Shown piece by piece: positions 44,910-52,508 of a DNA stretch of 64,000 bases (position 1 is the first letter of the stretch; each line of letters opens with the position of its first letter). The notes below the pieces were generated by a model, which searched no databases, had not been told where the DNA came from, and saw nothing but the letters and a program-made list of their open reading frames with translations. The translations under genes were made by a program, and so were the position numbers. Source of the DNA: Microcoleus vaginatus_C (GTDB lineage Bacteria; Cyanobacteriota; Cyanobacteriia; Cyanobacteriales; Microcoleaceae); NCBI GenBank assembly GCA_040004035.1, contig JAMPLN010000015.1; one strand, 5' to 3'.

Positions 44910-45359
44910 CTATCGGGAATATTGCTCTAGATAGCTTGCAAGAGCGGCGGTGATTTGGTCGTCGCTAATGTCTGCCATTTCGGTATTTACTTGCTCTGAT
45001 ATTGCAAAAATCAGTGAATTAATGTCAGCTCTTGTTACTTTTTGAAGCGCCGACAACACCATCGCATTGAATAAGGCGGTGCTAAAAATCATCGTCTGCT
45101 CTGACATGGGCAAATCAGTCAGAGTGACAGATCCGGGGTGTGGACTATCGTCGGGAATTATTCGGATCGAGTTAAGGTTTAGTTCGCAAGTGTTTAGAGA
45201 GGTGCCAAGGGTTTCGGCGAGTTCTTCAAGCTCGCGGTAGTTACCGCAGCTCTTTAAAATCAAGTCGTCAGCGTGAAGCCCTAGAGCTACAATTTCGGCT
45301 TTAATTTCAGGACGAAACGCGGGCAAGTCGGAATGCCGGTAAGTGAAAGTATTGTGCAT
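44910..45359 (-). CDS. Hypothetical protein
   Basis: The product (149 residues) is acidic, soluble and mostly helical. The middle part has SVTLTDLPMSEQTMIFSTAL; the end has DISDDQITAALASYLEQYS. No family is recognised. It starts 12 bp after the stop of the 45372-46214 gene, so the two are probably co-transcribed. Confidence 0.55.
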   Translation of the reverse strand: MHNTFTYRHSDLPAFRPEIKAEIVALGLHADDLILKSCGNYRELEELAETLGTSLNTCELNLNSIRIIPDDSPHPGSVTLTDLPMSEQTMIFSTALFNAMVLSALQKVTRADINSLIFAISEQVNTEMADISDDQITAALASYLEQYSR

Positions 45360-45371
45360 GGTTTTTTAAGA

Positions 45372-46214
45372 CTAGGATGAGTCCGACACTTCGTCGGATC
45401 TAAGGGGATTGATAGCTTTTTGATAGCTTTTTGATGGCTTTTTGGTAGCTCTGATAGTAAAACCGCCAGCGGGCTTAGTTTTTGCGTAGGCTTCGGCCCG
45501 ATCGCAAACCTCGACTTTTTCCGGCGTCAGTTCCGTCTCTGGCTCGCCGTCGGGCGGTTCATCTGTGGGGGAATCGTCGCCACCAATCAGCAATTCTAAA
45601 TACTTAGACACCGACAGGCCCGCCGCCAGTGCTTTCTTTTGCAGCATCTCGAAGGCTTTGCCGCCGATGCGGACTTGCTTAGCTCGCTGTTCCGGCTCTT
45701 TGTCGTCTACAGCTTCGGTGATGGCGGCCGCTGTTATGCGGTCTGCCGGCTGACTGTTTATCACGGTCTGCCATTTTGTTTCGAGCTCGCGGTTGCCAGC
45801 ATCGTCGGGTTTGGTGAATTTGACTAACGGCAACGCTTGCGACACCGAAGTGGGCAAGATTCTAAACCCGGCTTTTATCAGTTCGATCGTTGTTTGGGCG
45901 GCCTCAATGATGCGCTTACAATAAATCGGCGAGCGGCCGAGGGCGGATTTGCAGTATTCGGCGAAGTCTTTAAATTGCCGTTTATAGAGACGGTTGCGGC
46001 GGATGGTGGCGAGCATTACGCCCTGTCTTACATAGTCCACAAACGAGAGTTTAATCTCGCGAGTTAAATCGGCTAAGTCATTGTAGGGAACGGCTCCGAG
46101 GGTTTCTTCCTCGAAGTCCAGGAGCGGTTGAAAGTCGGAGTAAGAATTTAATGTGAGTTCCATTGGTCGGGGAGTGGGGAGGAAGCGATCGCCCGGGTGC
46201 ATGGACGATCGCAT
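45372..46214 (-). CDS. Putative plasmid/phage-type DNA-binding regulator
   Basis: The product (up to 280 residues; a second start, MELTLNSYSDF, at about 46163 is equally possible) has a helical N-terminal part, FVDYVRQGVMLATIRRNRLY followed by KDFAEYCKSALGRSPIYCKR, that looks like a helix-turn-helix with an RNRLYK-type basic stretch. The C-terminal portion (GGKAFEMLQKKALAAGLSVS then KYLELLIG) is similar to short ribbon- or helix-type DNA-binding modules. The tail is Lys-rich. I recognise the style from cyanobacterial plasmid and phage regions but not a named family. A regulatory or partition role is inferred. Confidence 0.5.
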   Translation of the reverse strand: MRSSMHPGDRFLPTPRPMELTLNSYSDFQPLLDFEEETLGAVPYNDLADLTREIKLSFVDYVRQGVMLATIRRNRLYKRQFKDFAEYCKSALGRSPIYCKRIIEAAQTTIELIKAGFRILPTSVSQALPLVKFTKPDDAGNRELETKWQTVINSQPADRITAAAITEAVDDKEPEQRAKQVRIGGKAFEMLQKKALAAGLSVSKYLELLIGGDDSPTDEPPDGEPETELTPEKVEVCDRAEAYAKTKPAGGFTIRATKKPSKSYQKAINPLRSDEVSDSS

Positions 46215-46270
46215 TGTTCAGATTCAGAAGGGAGATAAGTTGTTCAAACGCCTTACTACGCAAGCAGTTT

Positions 46271-47632
46271 TTACATCGCATCACCCCCCGGAGGATCTCG
46301 CCCTAGCCGACTGTTGCTGCCAGCGGCGATGCTATGAAATAGTATCGCGATAGCTTCGGGAGGCTTGGTTCGTATGTTTGATTCGACTGGGACAGGACTG
46401 ATTTTGATATGGTTTTGGGCAACCGTGCTTTTACTACTGTTCTGCGACTTAGCCTGACTTACCCTGACTTGCCCGATCGCCCTTGGTGGAAATTTCGGAG
46501 GCTTTGGCCCCGGCAGTCGGGCATAATTCCATGTGTCAGGCGGTTCGTCGCCGTCAGTTTGTCGGTTTGCGCGATCGCACCAAGCGTCAAAAGTCGGGAT
46601 GGAAAAGTTGCAAGTGCTGGAACTTTCGGCGGCCGGTTCGTACCATTCATCGGGACACGGGGCCCACTCGCACATTGAATCGAGCGAAATTTCCAGCGGT
46701 TCGGCGGGGTGCTGAGCGTCCCAAATTGCGATCGCCTGCCGGAACTCTGCAAGGGTTTGGAAATCGTCGGGGTCGGGCGGTTCGTCGCTGGTTTCTACCG
46801 TGAAGTCGAGCAAGCTCAGTTGTCCGTCCTCATCGGCTTGAAAGTGGACAATCTCAGGCTGTGGCGGGGAATAGCGGGCGAGGAAGCTATCTGATAGAAA
46901 AATCCCCGTCAAGATCGGATTCGGATCAGAACCGACACCGGGGATATTTTCGGCCGCTGGTGCGATCGCACTTTGGCTCACTTCTGGCTTAATTTCATCA
47001 CCGGGGGAATCCGGGATGATGTGCGCCGATGACTTGAACAACTCCAAAAGCTGATGAGCTGTTGACTTGCGCTTGCCGTCACCGCGACCGGGAGGACGAT
47101 CGCCCTCTGTGAAATTTTCGACACCGGGGGAAGCTGCTAATTCAATTGGCTGCTGGGGTAGAGTTCGCCCTCTATCTCTTTGAGCATCCCTCTCCACTTC
47201 CAATACTCGATCGCTATCTTGACTTCTTTGTGTTTCAGCTTGAGCGCTGCTGCTATTTCCATCCAATTGGGCGGTCGTAAGGCGTGAATGATGTAAATCA
47301 TCACTCGCAATTCCGAATCTTCCAGCATCGGGGATAGTTCCATTAATTTCCGTTTGAGCGATCGGCTTAGAGGCCGGTTTCGGGTAAACGATGCGGCCAA
47401 ATTTGGACTCGATCGGCTCCTGGGCTTGAACTTCGATCGCCTCGGCAATCGGTTCGACTTCCACCGCGGGGGAAACTTCCAGTAATTGCAACAGCGGGGG
47501 CTGTTTGCCAACCAGTGCTTTAACCCAGTTTCGCGCATACCGCCGATCGCCCTCTGGGAGCACGTTGAGCTGGTAGCCAATTTCTTTCAATTCCTTTAAA
47601 TTCTTCTGTTGGAGACTTTCTAGGGTGTACAT
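46271..47632 (-). CDS. Unrecognised acidic protein with SAP/Rho-N-like N-terminus
   Basis: The ORF encodes 453 residues. The N-terminus (YTLESLQQKNLKELKEIGYQ, then LNVLPEGDRRYARNWVKALV) is a SAP- or Rho-N-like helix-extension-helix module that I know from cyanobacterial DNA-related proteins. The rest is Pro/Asp/Glu-rich without a family. Between about 47137 and 47340 the frame looks unnatural (Ser/Arg/Gln-rich), while another frame there encodes a convincing winged-helix-like segment (listed separately). This suggests two compensating frameshifts or an overlapping gene. It is transcribed away from the small RHH-like gene at 47796, with operators between. Confidence 0.5.
   Translation of the reverse strand: MYTLESLQQKNLKELKEIGYQLNVLPEGDRRYARNWVKALVGKQPPLLQLLEVSPAVEVEPIAEAIEVQAQEPIESKFGRIVYPKPASKPIAQTEINGTIPDAGRFGIASDDLHHSRLTTAQLDGNSSSAQAETQRSQDSDRVLEVERDAQRDRGRTLPQQPIELAASPGVENFTEGDRPPGRGDGKRKSTAHQLLELFKSSAHIIPDSPGDEIKPEVSQSAIAPAAENIPGVGSDPNPILTGIFLSDSFLARYSPPQPEIVHFQADEDGQLSLLDFTVETSDEPPDPDDFQTLAEFRQAIAIWDAQHPAEPLEISLDSMCEWAPCPDEWYEPAAESSSTCNFSIPTFDAWCDRANRQTDGDEPPDTWNYARLPGPKPPKFPPRAIGQVRVSQAKSQNSSKSTVAQNHIKISPVPVESNIRTKPPEAIAILFHSIAAGSNSRLGRDPPGGDAM
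47137..47343 (-). CDS. Winged-helix-like segment in a different frame inside the 46271-47632 ORF
   Basis: From ATG 47343 this frame encodes 68 residues: MELSPMLEDSELRVMIYIIH, then WMEIAAALKLKHKEVKIAIE and YWKWRGMLKEIEGELYPSSQ. The pattern (helix, helix, recognition helix, wing with RGxL) is that of a small winged-helix domain, far more protein-like than the enclosing frame. Either it is a separate embedded gene, or it is the true middle of the larger protein, lost from its frame by a shift near 47340 and restored near 47150. Confidence 0.45.
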   Translation of the reverse strand: MELSPMLEDSELRVMIYIIHALRPPNWMEIAAALKLKHKEVKIAIEYWKWRGMLKEIEGELYPSSQLN

Positions 47633-47644
47633 AGGTAGGGGAAA

Positions 47645-47663
47645 GGGTGAGCGTGACTCACCC
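47645..47663. repeat. Small inverted repeat
   Basis: GGGTGAG and CTCACCC flank a 5-nt loop, 13 bp before the start of the 46271-47632 gene on the minus strand. It could be an operator or a 5' hairpin of that transcript. Confidence 0.5.
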
Positions 47664-47688
47664 TATTGATTCTGGGTATGCTCTACAA

Positions 47689-47762
47689 AACATCTATTTA
47701 GAGATGTTAGATTTAAGTTATCATCTATAGATAGATTTTGTCAACATCTATATATAGATGTT
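47689..47762. promoter_or_regulatory. Palindromic operator sites in a divergent promoter region
   Basis: AACATCTATATATAGATGTT (47743-47762) is a perfect 20-bp palindrome. A second site, AACATCTATTTAGAGATGTT (47689-47708), differs at two positions, and a third, half-like site, ATCATCTATAGATAGAT, lies between them near 47719-47735. The three sites lie between the divergent 46271-47632 and 47796-47990 genes. A repressor, perhaps the 64-residue protein encoded next door, probably binds here. Confidence 0.65.
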
Positions 47763-47795
47763 GCTATTGTAGAGAGGTACTTATGACTGAAATCT

Positions 47796-47990
47796 ATGCC
47801 CAAAGCGAAACACAAACCCCACGGGGAAACGAAGGTAACGAAAGGATACGGCCTGACTCCGACAGCAGCGAAACTGCTGGACGAGCTAGCACGGGAACTA
47901 GGACTCAGCGCTTCCAACCTGATCGAAAAGATAGCGAGGAGGGAAATTTCCTTAGTCATGCCGTTGGGGGAATGCTTGACCAACTCATAG
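47796..47990 (+). CDS. Small CopG/RHH-like DNA-binding protein
   Basis: The product (64 residues) has a Lys-rich N-terminal arm (MPKAKHKPHGETKVTKGYGL) followed by two helices, TPTAAKLLDELARELGLSAS then NLIEKIARRE, the pattern of ribbon-helix-helix antitoxins and repressors. It lies 33 bp from the palindromic operator, so self-regulation is plausible. AGAGAGG at 47771-47777 is better placed for an ATG at 47783 in another frame, but the protein-like frame is this one. The following gene starts inside its 3' end. Confidence 0.6.
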   Translation: MPKAKHKPHGETKVTKGYGLTPTAAKLLDELARELGLSASNLIEKIARREISLVMPLGECLTNS

Positions 47991-48229
47991 ACGATGCTGA
48001 GAAACAACTGGTCAAATCGAGGGAATGCATCGTCTGGTACAGGGAGGAGGAAAAAGAATATGAACAAAAGCTAAACAATTTCCGCAGGCTCAAACAGTTG
48101 CATAAGCAGCAAATGGCGGCAGCCGAAGCAGAAGCGAGCAAGCAACTAGACAGCGGACTAGACATGACAGAAGATCAGCAAACAGAATCATCCAACGATA
48201 GTAACGGCGGGGAAAACCTCGCAGAATAA
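47972..48229 (+). CDS. Coiled-coil hypothetical protein overlapping the RHH-like gene
   Basis: From ATG 47972 the ORF gives 85 residues with a highly charged helix (MLDQLIDDAEKQLVKSRECI, then YREEEKEYEQKLNNFRRLKQ) and an acidic Ser/Asn tail. It overlaps the end of the 64-residue gene by 19 bp; TTGGGGGA precedes the ATG as a possible ribosome-binding site. The same frame is open farther upstream, but that part is the shadow of the RHH-like gene. Translational coupling is likely. Confidence 0.5.
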   Translation: MLDQLIDDAEKQLVKSRECIVWYREEEKEYEQKLNNFRRLKQLHKQQMAAAEAEASKQLDSGLDMTEDQQTESSNDSNGGENLAE

Positions 48230-48317
48230 TCGCATCAGAAACCAGCATCGCCGTCGGGTGCTGGTTTTGCGTTAGTAATTAGTCATTAGATATTAGTCGT
48301 TAGAGGCGATCGCACTT

Positions 48318-48599
48318 ATGAACAAAGGAGAACTGGTGGAATTGATGGCGGTCAAAGCGGAAACCACCCCAAAGGCAGCTAACGCACTGCTAGACGCTTT
48401 CCTTGATTGCGTCACTCAGGCAGTTGCCGACGGGGAAAAAGTAACGCTGGTAGGATTCGGCTCTTGGGAAGCGAGAGACCGGAAAGCTCGTGAAGGTCGC
48501 AACCCCAAAACCGGAGACAAGATGGAGATTCCGGCAACTACAGTTCCGGCATTTTCCGCAGGCAAGCAGTTCAAGGAAGCTGTGGCCGGCAGTAAGTAA
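48318..48599 (+). CDS. hup: HU-family DNA-binding protein
   Basis: The product (93 residues) is a typical HU/IHF subunit: MNKGELVELMAVKAETTPKA, then VTLVGFGSWEARDRKAREGR and NPKTGDKMEIPATTVPAFSAG. HU bends DNA and supports replication and recombination. Its place in a mobile island, next to unknown small genes and away from housekeeping neighbours, suggests an element-borne HU paralogue, which is often used in excision or replication. Its TAA stop codon is the first triplet of the 46-bp direct repeat at 48597. Confidence 0.92.
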   Translation: MNKGELVELMAVKAETTPKAANALLDAFLDCVTQAVADGEKVTLVGFGSWEARDRKAREGRNPKTGDKMEIPATTVPAFSAGKQFKEAVAGSK

Positions 48600-48642
48600 G
48601 ACAGTAAGACAAATGCCGATCGTCGTGAAGTGCGATCGGCTG
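48597..48642 (+). repeat. 46-bp direct repeat, copy 1, starting at the HU stop codon
   Basis: The repeat begins with the TAA stop of the HU gene and continues ACAGTAAGAC-type sequence into a hairpin, GCCGATCG (48615-48622) with CGATCGGC (48633-48640). It is identical to 48942-48987 over 46 bp. A third, partial copy (GTGAAGTGCGATCGGC) lies at about 49304-49319. Confidence 0.9.
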
Positions 48643-48671
48643 TAGACAATTTGTAGACACTTATAATCATC

Positions 48672-48944
48672 ATGCCCAACTGGTTTCACATCGTTTCGTT
48701 AGGGACAACCATAGATTTAAACTTCGTTTGTGCGATTCAGTGGAATCGCAAACAGATGAAAGACGGGCGCTGCACGGAGCTTTACCTTGCAACTGGTATC
48801 GCTACGGATGAACAGGGAGTCGTTGAGAATGATATTTGGTCAATAAGTGATGATGTTGATCGGCAAAATTTGCTGAAACACTTATTCCCCGACGACGATT
48901 GCCCCATTCGTCTTCAGCTTAAAAATACGGTGAGCCGACTGTAA
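48672..48944 (+). CDS. Hypothetical protein in repeat-flanked cassette
   Basis: The product (90 residues) is beta-rich and soluble (NWFHIVSLGTTIDLNFVCAI, then LYLATGIATDEQGVVENDIW). No family is recognised. It is enclosed by two identical 46-bp repeats, and its TAA stop codon is the first triplet of the second copy, just as the HU stop codon is the first triplet of copy 1. That is a cassette-like arrangement. Confidence 0.55.
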   Translation: MPNWFHIVSLGTTIDLNFVCAIQWNRKQMKDGRCTELYLATGIATDEQGVVENDIWSISDDVDRQNLLKHLFPDDDCPIRLQLKNTVSRL

Positions 48945-48987
48945 GACAGTAAGACAAATGCCGATCGTCGTGAAGTGCGATCGGCTG
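48942..48987 (+). repeat. 46-bp direct repeat, copy 2, starting at a stop codon
   Basis: Identical to 48597-48642 over its whole length, including the GCCGATCG/CGATCGGC hairpin. It follows the 48672-48944 gene, with the stop codon inside the repeat. Confidence 0.9.
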
Positions 48988-49003
48988 CAACAACATTAAA
49001 ACT

Positions 49004-49336
49004 ATGACTTTTCAATTCAAAGCGACAAAAGAGCAAATTCGACAAATCGGAGCAAATGCAATTGATTACTCACGTCCGATCGGCTTAGGCTTTTTATACC
49101 ACCGCTCTGATTTGGTCATAAGGATAGAAGATATCGAACTCGAAGACGGCAACCTAAACCTTGATTACGTGGCGGGCCGGTGCGTCAAATTATTCATCCG
49201 AAACATTGGCGATGAGATGTGGGAAATCCCAGACAGTCCGACGCCGGATTATCAGACTTGGGTTACGAAGTACCCCACCAACGAAGCGCTTGTTGAATCT
49301 GTTGTGAAGTGCGATCGGCGGCTAGACAAACACTAG
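49004..49336 (+). CDS. Hypothetical protein in repeat-flanked cassette
   Basis: The product (110 residues) has a mixed alpha/beta pattern (QFKATKEQIRQIGANAIDYS, then LVIRIEDIELEDGNLNLDYV). No family is recognised. Its last 11 codons run into a partial copy of the 46-bp repeat (GTGAAGTGCGATCGGC), so the true C-terminus may have been altered by the repeat. Confidence 0.5.
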   Translation: MTFQFKATKEQIRQIGANAIDYSRPIGLGFLYHRSDLVIRIEDIELEDGNLNLDYVAGRCVKLFIRNIGDEMWEIPDSPTPDYQTWVTKYPTNEALVESVVKCDRRLDKH

Positions 49337-49349
49337 ACACTAAATAGAC

Positions 49350-49667
49350 ATGAAAGATTTCGACATAGATGAAGTTTCACGCGAGCTAGAAAGCCTTGAG
49401 AACCTGCAAATTTCTTTTGACGGTCACGAGGCGAATGCTCTTATCCTAGCTGTGCAAGCGTTGCACGGCTCTAGCCTAAATTGCGAAGAATTAGCCCCGC
49501 TGTTGTGCTGCGCTAAAATTGCCGCCCTCAAACTGCAAAAATTATTTGTTCATTCTCCTGCTACTTTTTCAGCCATTGAGCACGGCTGGCAGTTCAGCAG
49601 AGGCGAAGATTTCTCTGCCGAAGATTCGCCCCCTGAGACATTCCGCCCTGAAAGTTTTGACTTATGA
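49350..49667 (+). CDS. Hypothetical acidic protein
   Basis: The product (105 residues) is acidic and helical (FDIDEVSRELESLENLQISF, then CEELAPLLCCAKIAALKLQK). No family is recognised. Its stop overlaps the next start by 4 bp, and three such overlapping small genes follow, so this is an operon of short genes as seen in phage early regions and plasmids. Confidence 0.55.
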   Translation: MKDFDIDEVSRELESLENLQISFDGHEANALILAVQALHGSSLNCEELAPLLCCAKIAALKLQKLFVHSPATFSAIEHGWQFSRGEDFSAEDSPPETFRPESFDL

Positions 49668-49858
49668 GAATCGTACAAAACCCAGAATCAGGCGAGGTTT
49701 CTATCCAACTTCAAAATGATGAAGTGTACGACATGGAAGAACATCTCGCCGCGCTGATGGAGTTTCTCACCCAACAGGCGATCGAGATTCACAGACTGAG
49801 AAACAGTTACAGGAAAATTGTCGGGCGATTGGATTCGTTGGAGATAAGAAATTTATGA
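49664..49858 (+). CDS. Hypothetical small protein
   Basis: The product (64 residues) is helical and soluble (DMEEHLAALMEFLTQQAIEI, then RLRNSYRKIVGRLDSLEIRN). It overlaps both neighbours by 4 bp (ATGA type), which indicates translational coupling. The family is unknown. Confidence 0.5.
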   Translation: MRIVQNPESGEVSIQLQNDEVYDMEEHLAALMEFLTQQAIEIHRLRNSYRKIVGRLDSLEIRNL

Positions 49859-50148
49859 CACTAACAGCAGAAGAGAGCCTCGATCGGATGGAGGCAGCGG
49901 CGAATCAATTCTATATGTTAGCCACCGCCACCGACTGCCACGCCTACATTGAGTTTACCGGTCTGCTGCGTGAATACTGTAAAGTCTGCCGCGAGAACTT
50001 AGCGCGGGGGATAGACTTTCGCGAGTTAAACGGCCACCGCTCGCAGCGCATGGAATTGCAGCCCTATGAGCTCAATTACTTCAACGAAAAACTAAATTGC
50101 ATATTTCAAGGCCTGCTGAGAGTAGAAGGAGTAAGCGGCCATGATTAG
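49855..50148 (+). CDS. Hypothetical small protein
   Basis: The product (97 residues) is helical (TAEESLDRMEAAANQFYMLA, then FTGLLREYCKVCRENLARGI). No family is recognised. It overlaps the preceding gene by 4 bp and the next gene by 8 bp and is part of the same operon. Confidence 0.5.
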   Translation: MTLTAEESLDRMEAAANQFYMLATATDCHAYIEFTGLLREYCKVCRENLARGIDFRELNGHRSQRMELQPYELNYFNEKLNCIFQGLLRVEGVSGHD

Positions 50149-50752
50149 CCAATTGTCACTTTTTGAAATTGCAGAAACGGGAAGTATTTACAAACCTGGT
50201 GATTGGGTGAAAATCCGTAAGGTGCCGGCGATCGCAAAACACGTCAAGTGCGGCCACATCTATAAGATTCACGAAGTCGATCCGACAAACGGGCGGCTGC
50301 AATTCTGGAATCCTTTTTCGAGTCAGTGGGATTTCCTTTTTCCTGCTGAAGTCAAACTCGCCCTCGCCCCCGCCGATAAAATTGATTCGATAACCCCTGT
50401 TGAGCCTGCGGTTATCGAATCACCCCCACCCCCTTCGGATGATTCGATAACCTCTGTTGAGTCTGCGGTTAGCGAATCATCGCCCCCACCCGTTGATGAT
50501 TATTTGCCACTTAATGCAGTTTCAACTTACCGACCGGGCGGAACGGCTCGCAGCGGCGAGTATTACCGATTGTCTTACAAATTGGGCGGGCGAGTAAGAC
50601 ATCAGCACATCAGGGGCGGCAACACCGATTCCCCAATCGCTCAGGCAAAAGTGGCCGAAGTGCGATCGCTCTTGGCGGCTGGAACTCCCCCCGCAAAAAT
50701 TGCCGCTATGCTGCGAGATTCTGACAAAGGGCCGCTACCTTCGTTTTGCTAA
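50141..50752 (+). CDS. Hypothetical protein with Pro/Ser linker and DNA-binding-like C-terminus
   Basis: The product (203 residues) has three parts: an SH3-like beta region (YKPGDWVKIRKVPAIAKHVK), a linker with an imperfect duplication coding VEPAVIESPPPP and VESAVSESSPPP, and a basic C-terminal module (ARSGEYYRLSYKLGGRVRHQ) that resembles segments often seen in cyanobacterial mobile-element proteins. The end overlaps the convergent recombinase gene by 47 bp, so the last residues may not be native. Confidence 0.5.
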   Translation: MISQLSLFEIAETGSIYKPGDWVKIRKVPAIAKHVKCGHIYKIHEVDPTNGRLQFWNPFSSQWDFLFPAEVKLALAPADKIDSITPVEPAVIESPPPPSDDSITSVESAVSESSPPPVDDYLPLNAVSTYRPGGTARSGEYYRLSYKLGGRVRHQHIRGGNTDSPIAQAKVAEVRSLLAAGTPPAKIAAMLRDSDKGPLPSFC

Positions 50753-51290
50753 CGCCGCTAGCCGCTGCAATTTGCGAGTAACTTTTGCCCTCGGCTCGCA
50801 ATTGATGTACCAATTGGATCGCGCTCTCCGCCAGTCGGGGCCGGCCAAACTTGCGCCCTTTGGCTCGCGCCGCTGCAATTCCAGACTTTACTCGCTCGCG
50901 AATCAAATCGCGCTCAAATTCAGCAATCGCCGAAAGTATCGCCGCCATCAATTTACCTTGTGGCGTGTTCAAGTCCAAACTGATGCCCGACAGAGTGACT
51001 AAGGAAATCCCCCAGGCGTTGAGGTCTTGCAGCGTGCCAAGCAAATCAATCGTGCTGCGGCTCCATCGGCTCGCCTCAGTCACGAGCACCGCCGACACTT
51101 TCCGAGCTTGTGCCGCCGCCATAATTTTTTTACGCTCCGGGCGATCGGCTTTTGCACCGCTGGCAGTCTCCCTGACAACTTCCACCACCTCATACCCAGC
51201 GCGATCGGCAAACTCCCTCAAATCCCGCTCTTGCCGATCGCAATTCTGATCGTCGGTCGATACCCGACAGTAAATAATCGCCCGTATCAA
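50706..51290 (-). CDS. Serine recombinase (resolvase/invertase family)
   Basis: The protein (194 residues) is a small serine recombinase. The catalytic Ser is in IIYCRVSTDDQNCDRQERDL, and the Arg-rich active site is in LVTEASRWSRSTIDLLGTLQ. IAEFERDLIRERVKSGIAAA and KGRKFGRP lead into a C-terminal helix-turn-helix (YSQIAAASGVSKTKVAAL). Length and layout match DNA invertases and Tn3 resolvases, which cut two crossover sites with dimers. Sites were not found by eye. The adjacent tail-fibre-like gene invites an invertase reading, but simple resolution of element multimers is just as likely. Confidence 0.9.
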   Translation of the reverse strand: MIRAIIYCRVSTDDQNCDRQERDLREFADRAGYEVVEVVRETASGAKADRPERKKIMAAAQARKVSAVLVTEASRWSRSTIDLLGTLQDLNAWGISLVTLSGISLDLNTPQGKLMAAILSAIAEFERDLIRERVKSGIAAARAKGRKFGRPRLAESAIQLVHQLRAEGKSYSQIAAASGVSKTKVAALCQNLAA

Positions 51291-51362
51291 ATAACCCTCC
51301 CGTTTCAGAGCTCCAGAACCCTGATTAAATCGAGGTTGAATTCAAATAATTCGTCGTATCAA

Positions 51363-51566
51363 TTAGGAAGTGCTTTCTGGTACGTCGAGGCAAAACATTT
51401 TTATAATTTCATCTAACAATTGCCCCATCGTCAAACCCTTGCGTATCGCTTCATGCCTTAGATAATTCTTGGTATTTGCGTTAACTTCTGTCTGAAGTTT
51501 CACACCGCTGTTAGTAACACTAGCATCAGTAATAGTCGCATTATCATCAATCATTAAAGTTACCAA
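51363..51566 (-). CDS. Small antitoxin/RHH-like protein
   Basis: The product (67 residues) has a beta-like N-terminal half (ASVTNSGVKLQTEVNANTKN) followed by YLRHEAIRKGLTMGQLLDEI, a strand-helix-helix pattern common in ribbon-helix-helix regulators. It lies between the recombinase and the long minus-strand operon. A role as repressor or antitoxin is inferred from size and pattern only; no toxin gene is next to it. Confidence 0.45.
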   Translation of the reverse strand: MVTLMIDDNATITDASVTNSGVKLQTEVNANTKNYLRHEAIRKGLTMGQLLDEIIKMFCLDVPESTS

Positions 51567-51620
51567 TAAACTTACTCACATTCTAACCTATACCTTCAGG
51601 CATAGTGGCAATAGGCATTT

Positions 51621-52508
51621 CTACGCCAGTGCAATTTTTTGCCCGTAACTCGGTAAGTGCAAAGTTGCATAGGAGTAATAAACCGTGCATTCTGGGCGGT
51701 AACGCTTGTGTTTGCGCTTCTTCCCAAGTACCTCTTCATCTTTCGGCGAGGGAATTGTAGGCTTAGGAGTGCCAATAGGTTGATTCAGTTTCAGGAATTC
51801 TGAGCGAAGTTCATGCCCTTGAATTTTTAAGACTTCCTTAACAATTCGCACCCCTTCGGATTCTGTTTTGCAAGCAATTTTAAAAGCGTACCCCCGACCC
51901 CAATCGTGATAAACGACTATTTTCTTACCGCGCTCCCATTTGAAATTATCGGTAAAAATAGTTTTGATTTGGGCTGAAAGCTTCTTTATGTCTGATTCTT
52001 TGATTAACTGACTAATGCCATTTTTTGCCAGATTTGAAGAATCTACAAAGTTCATCAAGTCAAAACTAATTTCCCCTTTCAAGCGAGTATAGCCCGGAGT
52101 CACATCAGCAGCTTTCTCGAAGAACCACAGTTTGACCTCTGGATGGCCGGTTCGTTCCACTCCTTGCTTGCCGCTTTCCTCCTCCGAGTCGCCGCCCTTG
52201 ATTTTCTTGAGTTCGTACCGCAGTAAATCGCGGATAGCATCAAGCAAAGATGCCTGAAGGGCGATCGCAAAATCATTGCCGCTAATTGTCAGTGTCAGAG
52301 TCTCAAGGGTTTTCTTCCCGTCTCTCTTCTTGGTTTGGTCGGCTTTCTCAGCAGCGGCTTTGAGTTCGGCCTCGCTGGGTTCGGTGAATTCGAGATCGTA
52401 AACTGCAAAGTAGCTGTGCTCGGAAATTTTCTGTTCTGACTGTCCGGCGATTCTAGTTGGCGGATTTACTCGCTTCAGGCGATTGCGTACCTTAGTTTCT
52501 GCACTCAT
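51621..52508 (-). CDS. Unknown protein, last gene of the minus-strand phage-like operon
   Basis: The product (295 residues) has an N-terminal beta-rich half (VYDLEFTEPSEAELKAAAEK, then LETLTLTISGNDFAIALQAS) and a Lys-rich second half (KKIVVYHDWGRGYAFKIACK). No family is recognised. It starts directly at the stop of the 52509-53453 gene (no gap), so the two are coupled. It is probably a structural or accessory protein of the element, an inference from position. Confidence 0.55.
   Translation of the reverse strand: MSAETKVRNRLKRVNPPTRIAGQSEQKISEHSYFAVYDLEFTEPSEAELKAAAEKADQTKKRDGKKTLETLTLTISGNDFAIALQASLLDAIRDLLRYELKKIKGGDSEEESGKQGVERTGHPEVKLWFFEKAADVTPGYTRLKGEISFDLMNFVDSSNLAKNGISQLIKESDIKKLSAQIKTIFTDNFKWERGKKIVVYHDWGRGYAFKIACKTESEGVRIVKEVLKIQGHELRSEFLKLNQPIGTPKPTIPSPKDEEVLGKKRKHKRYRPECTVYYSYATLHLPSYGQKIALA

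Noticed and set aside
47738..47971. N-terminal extension of the coiled-coil gene at 47972
   Set aside because: In this stretch the protein-like frame is that of the 64-residue RHH-like gene; the other frame is Ser/Thr/Arg-rich shadow.
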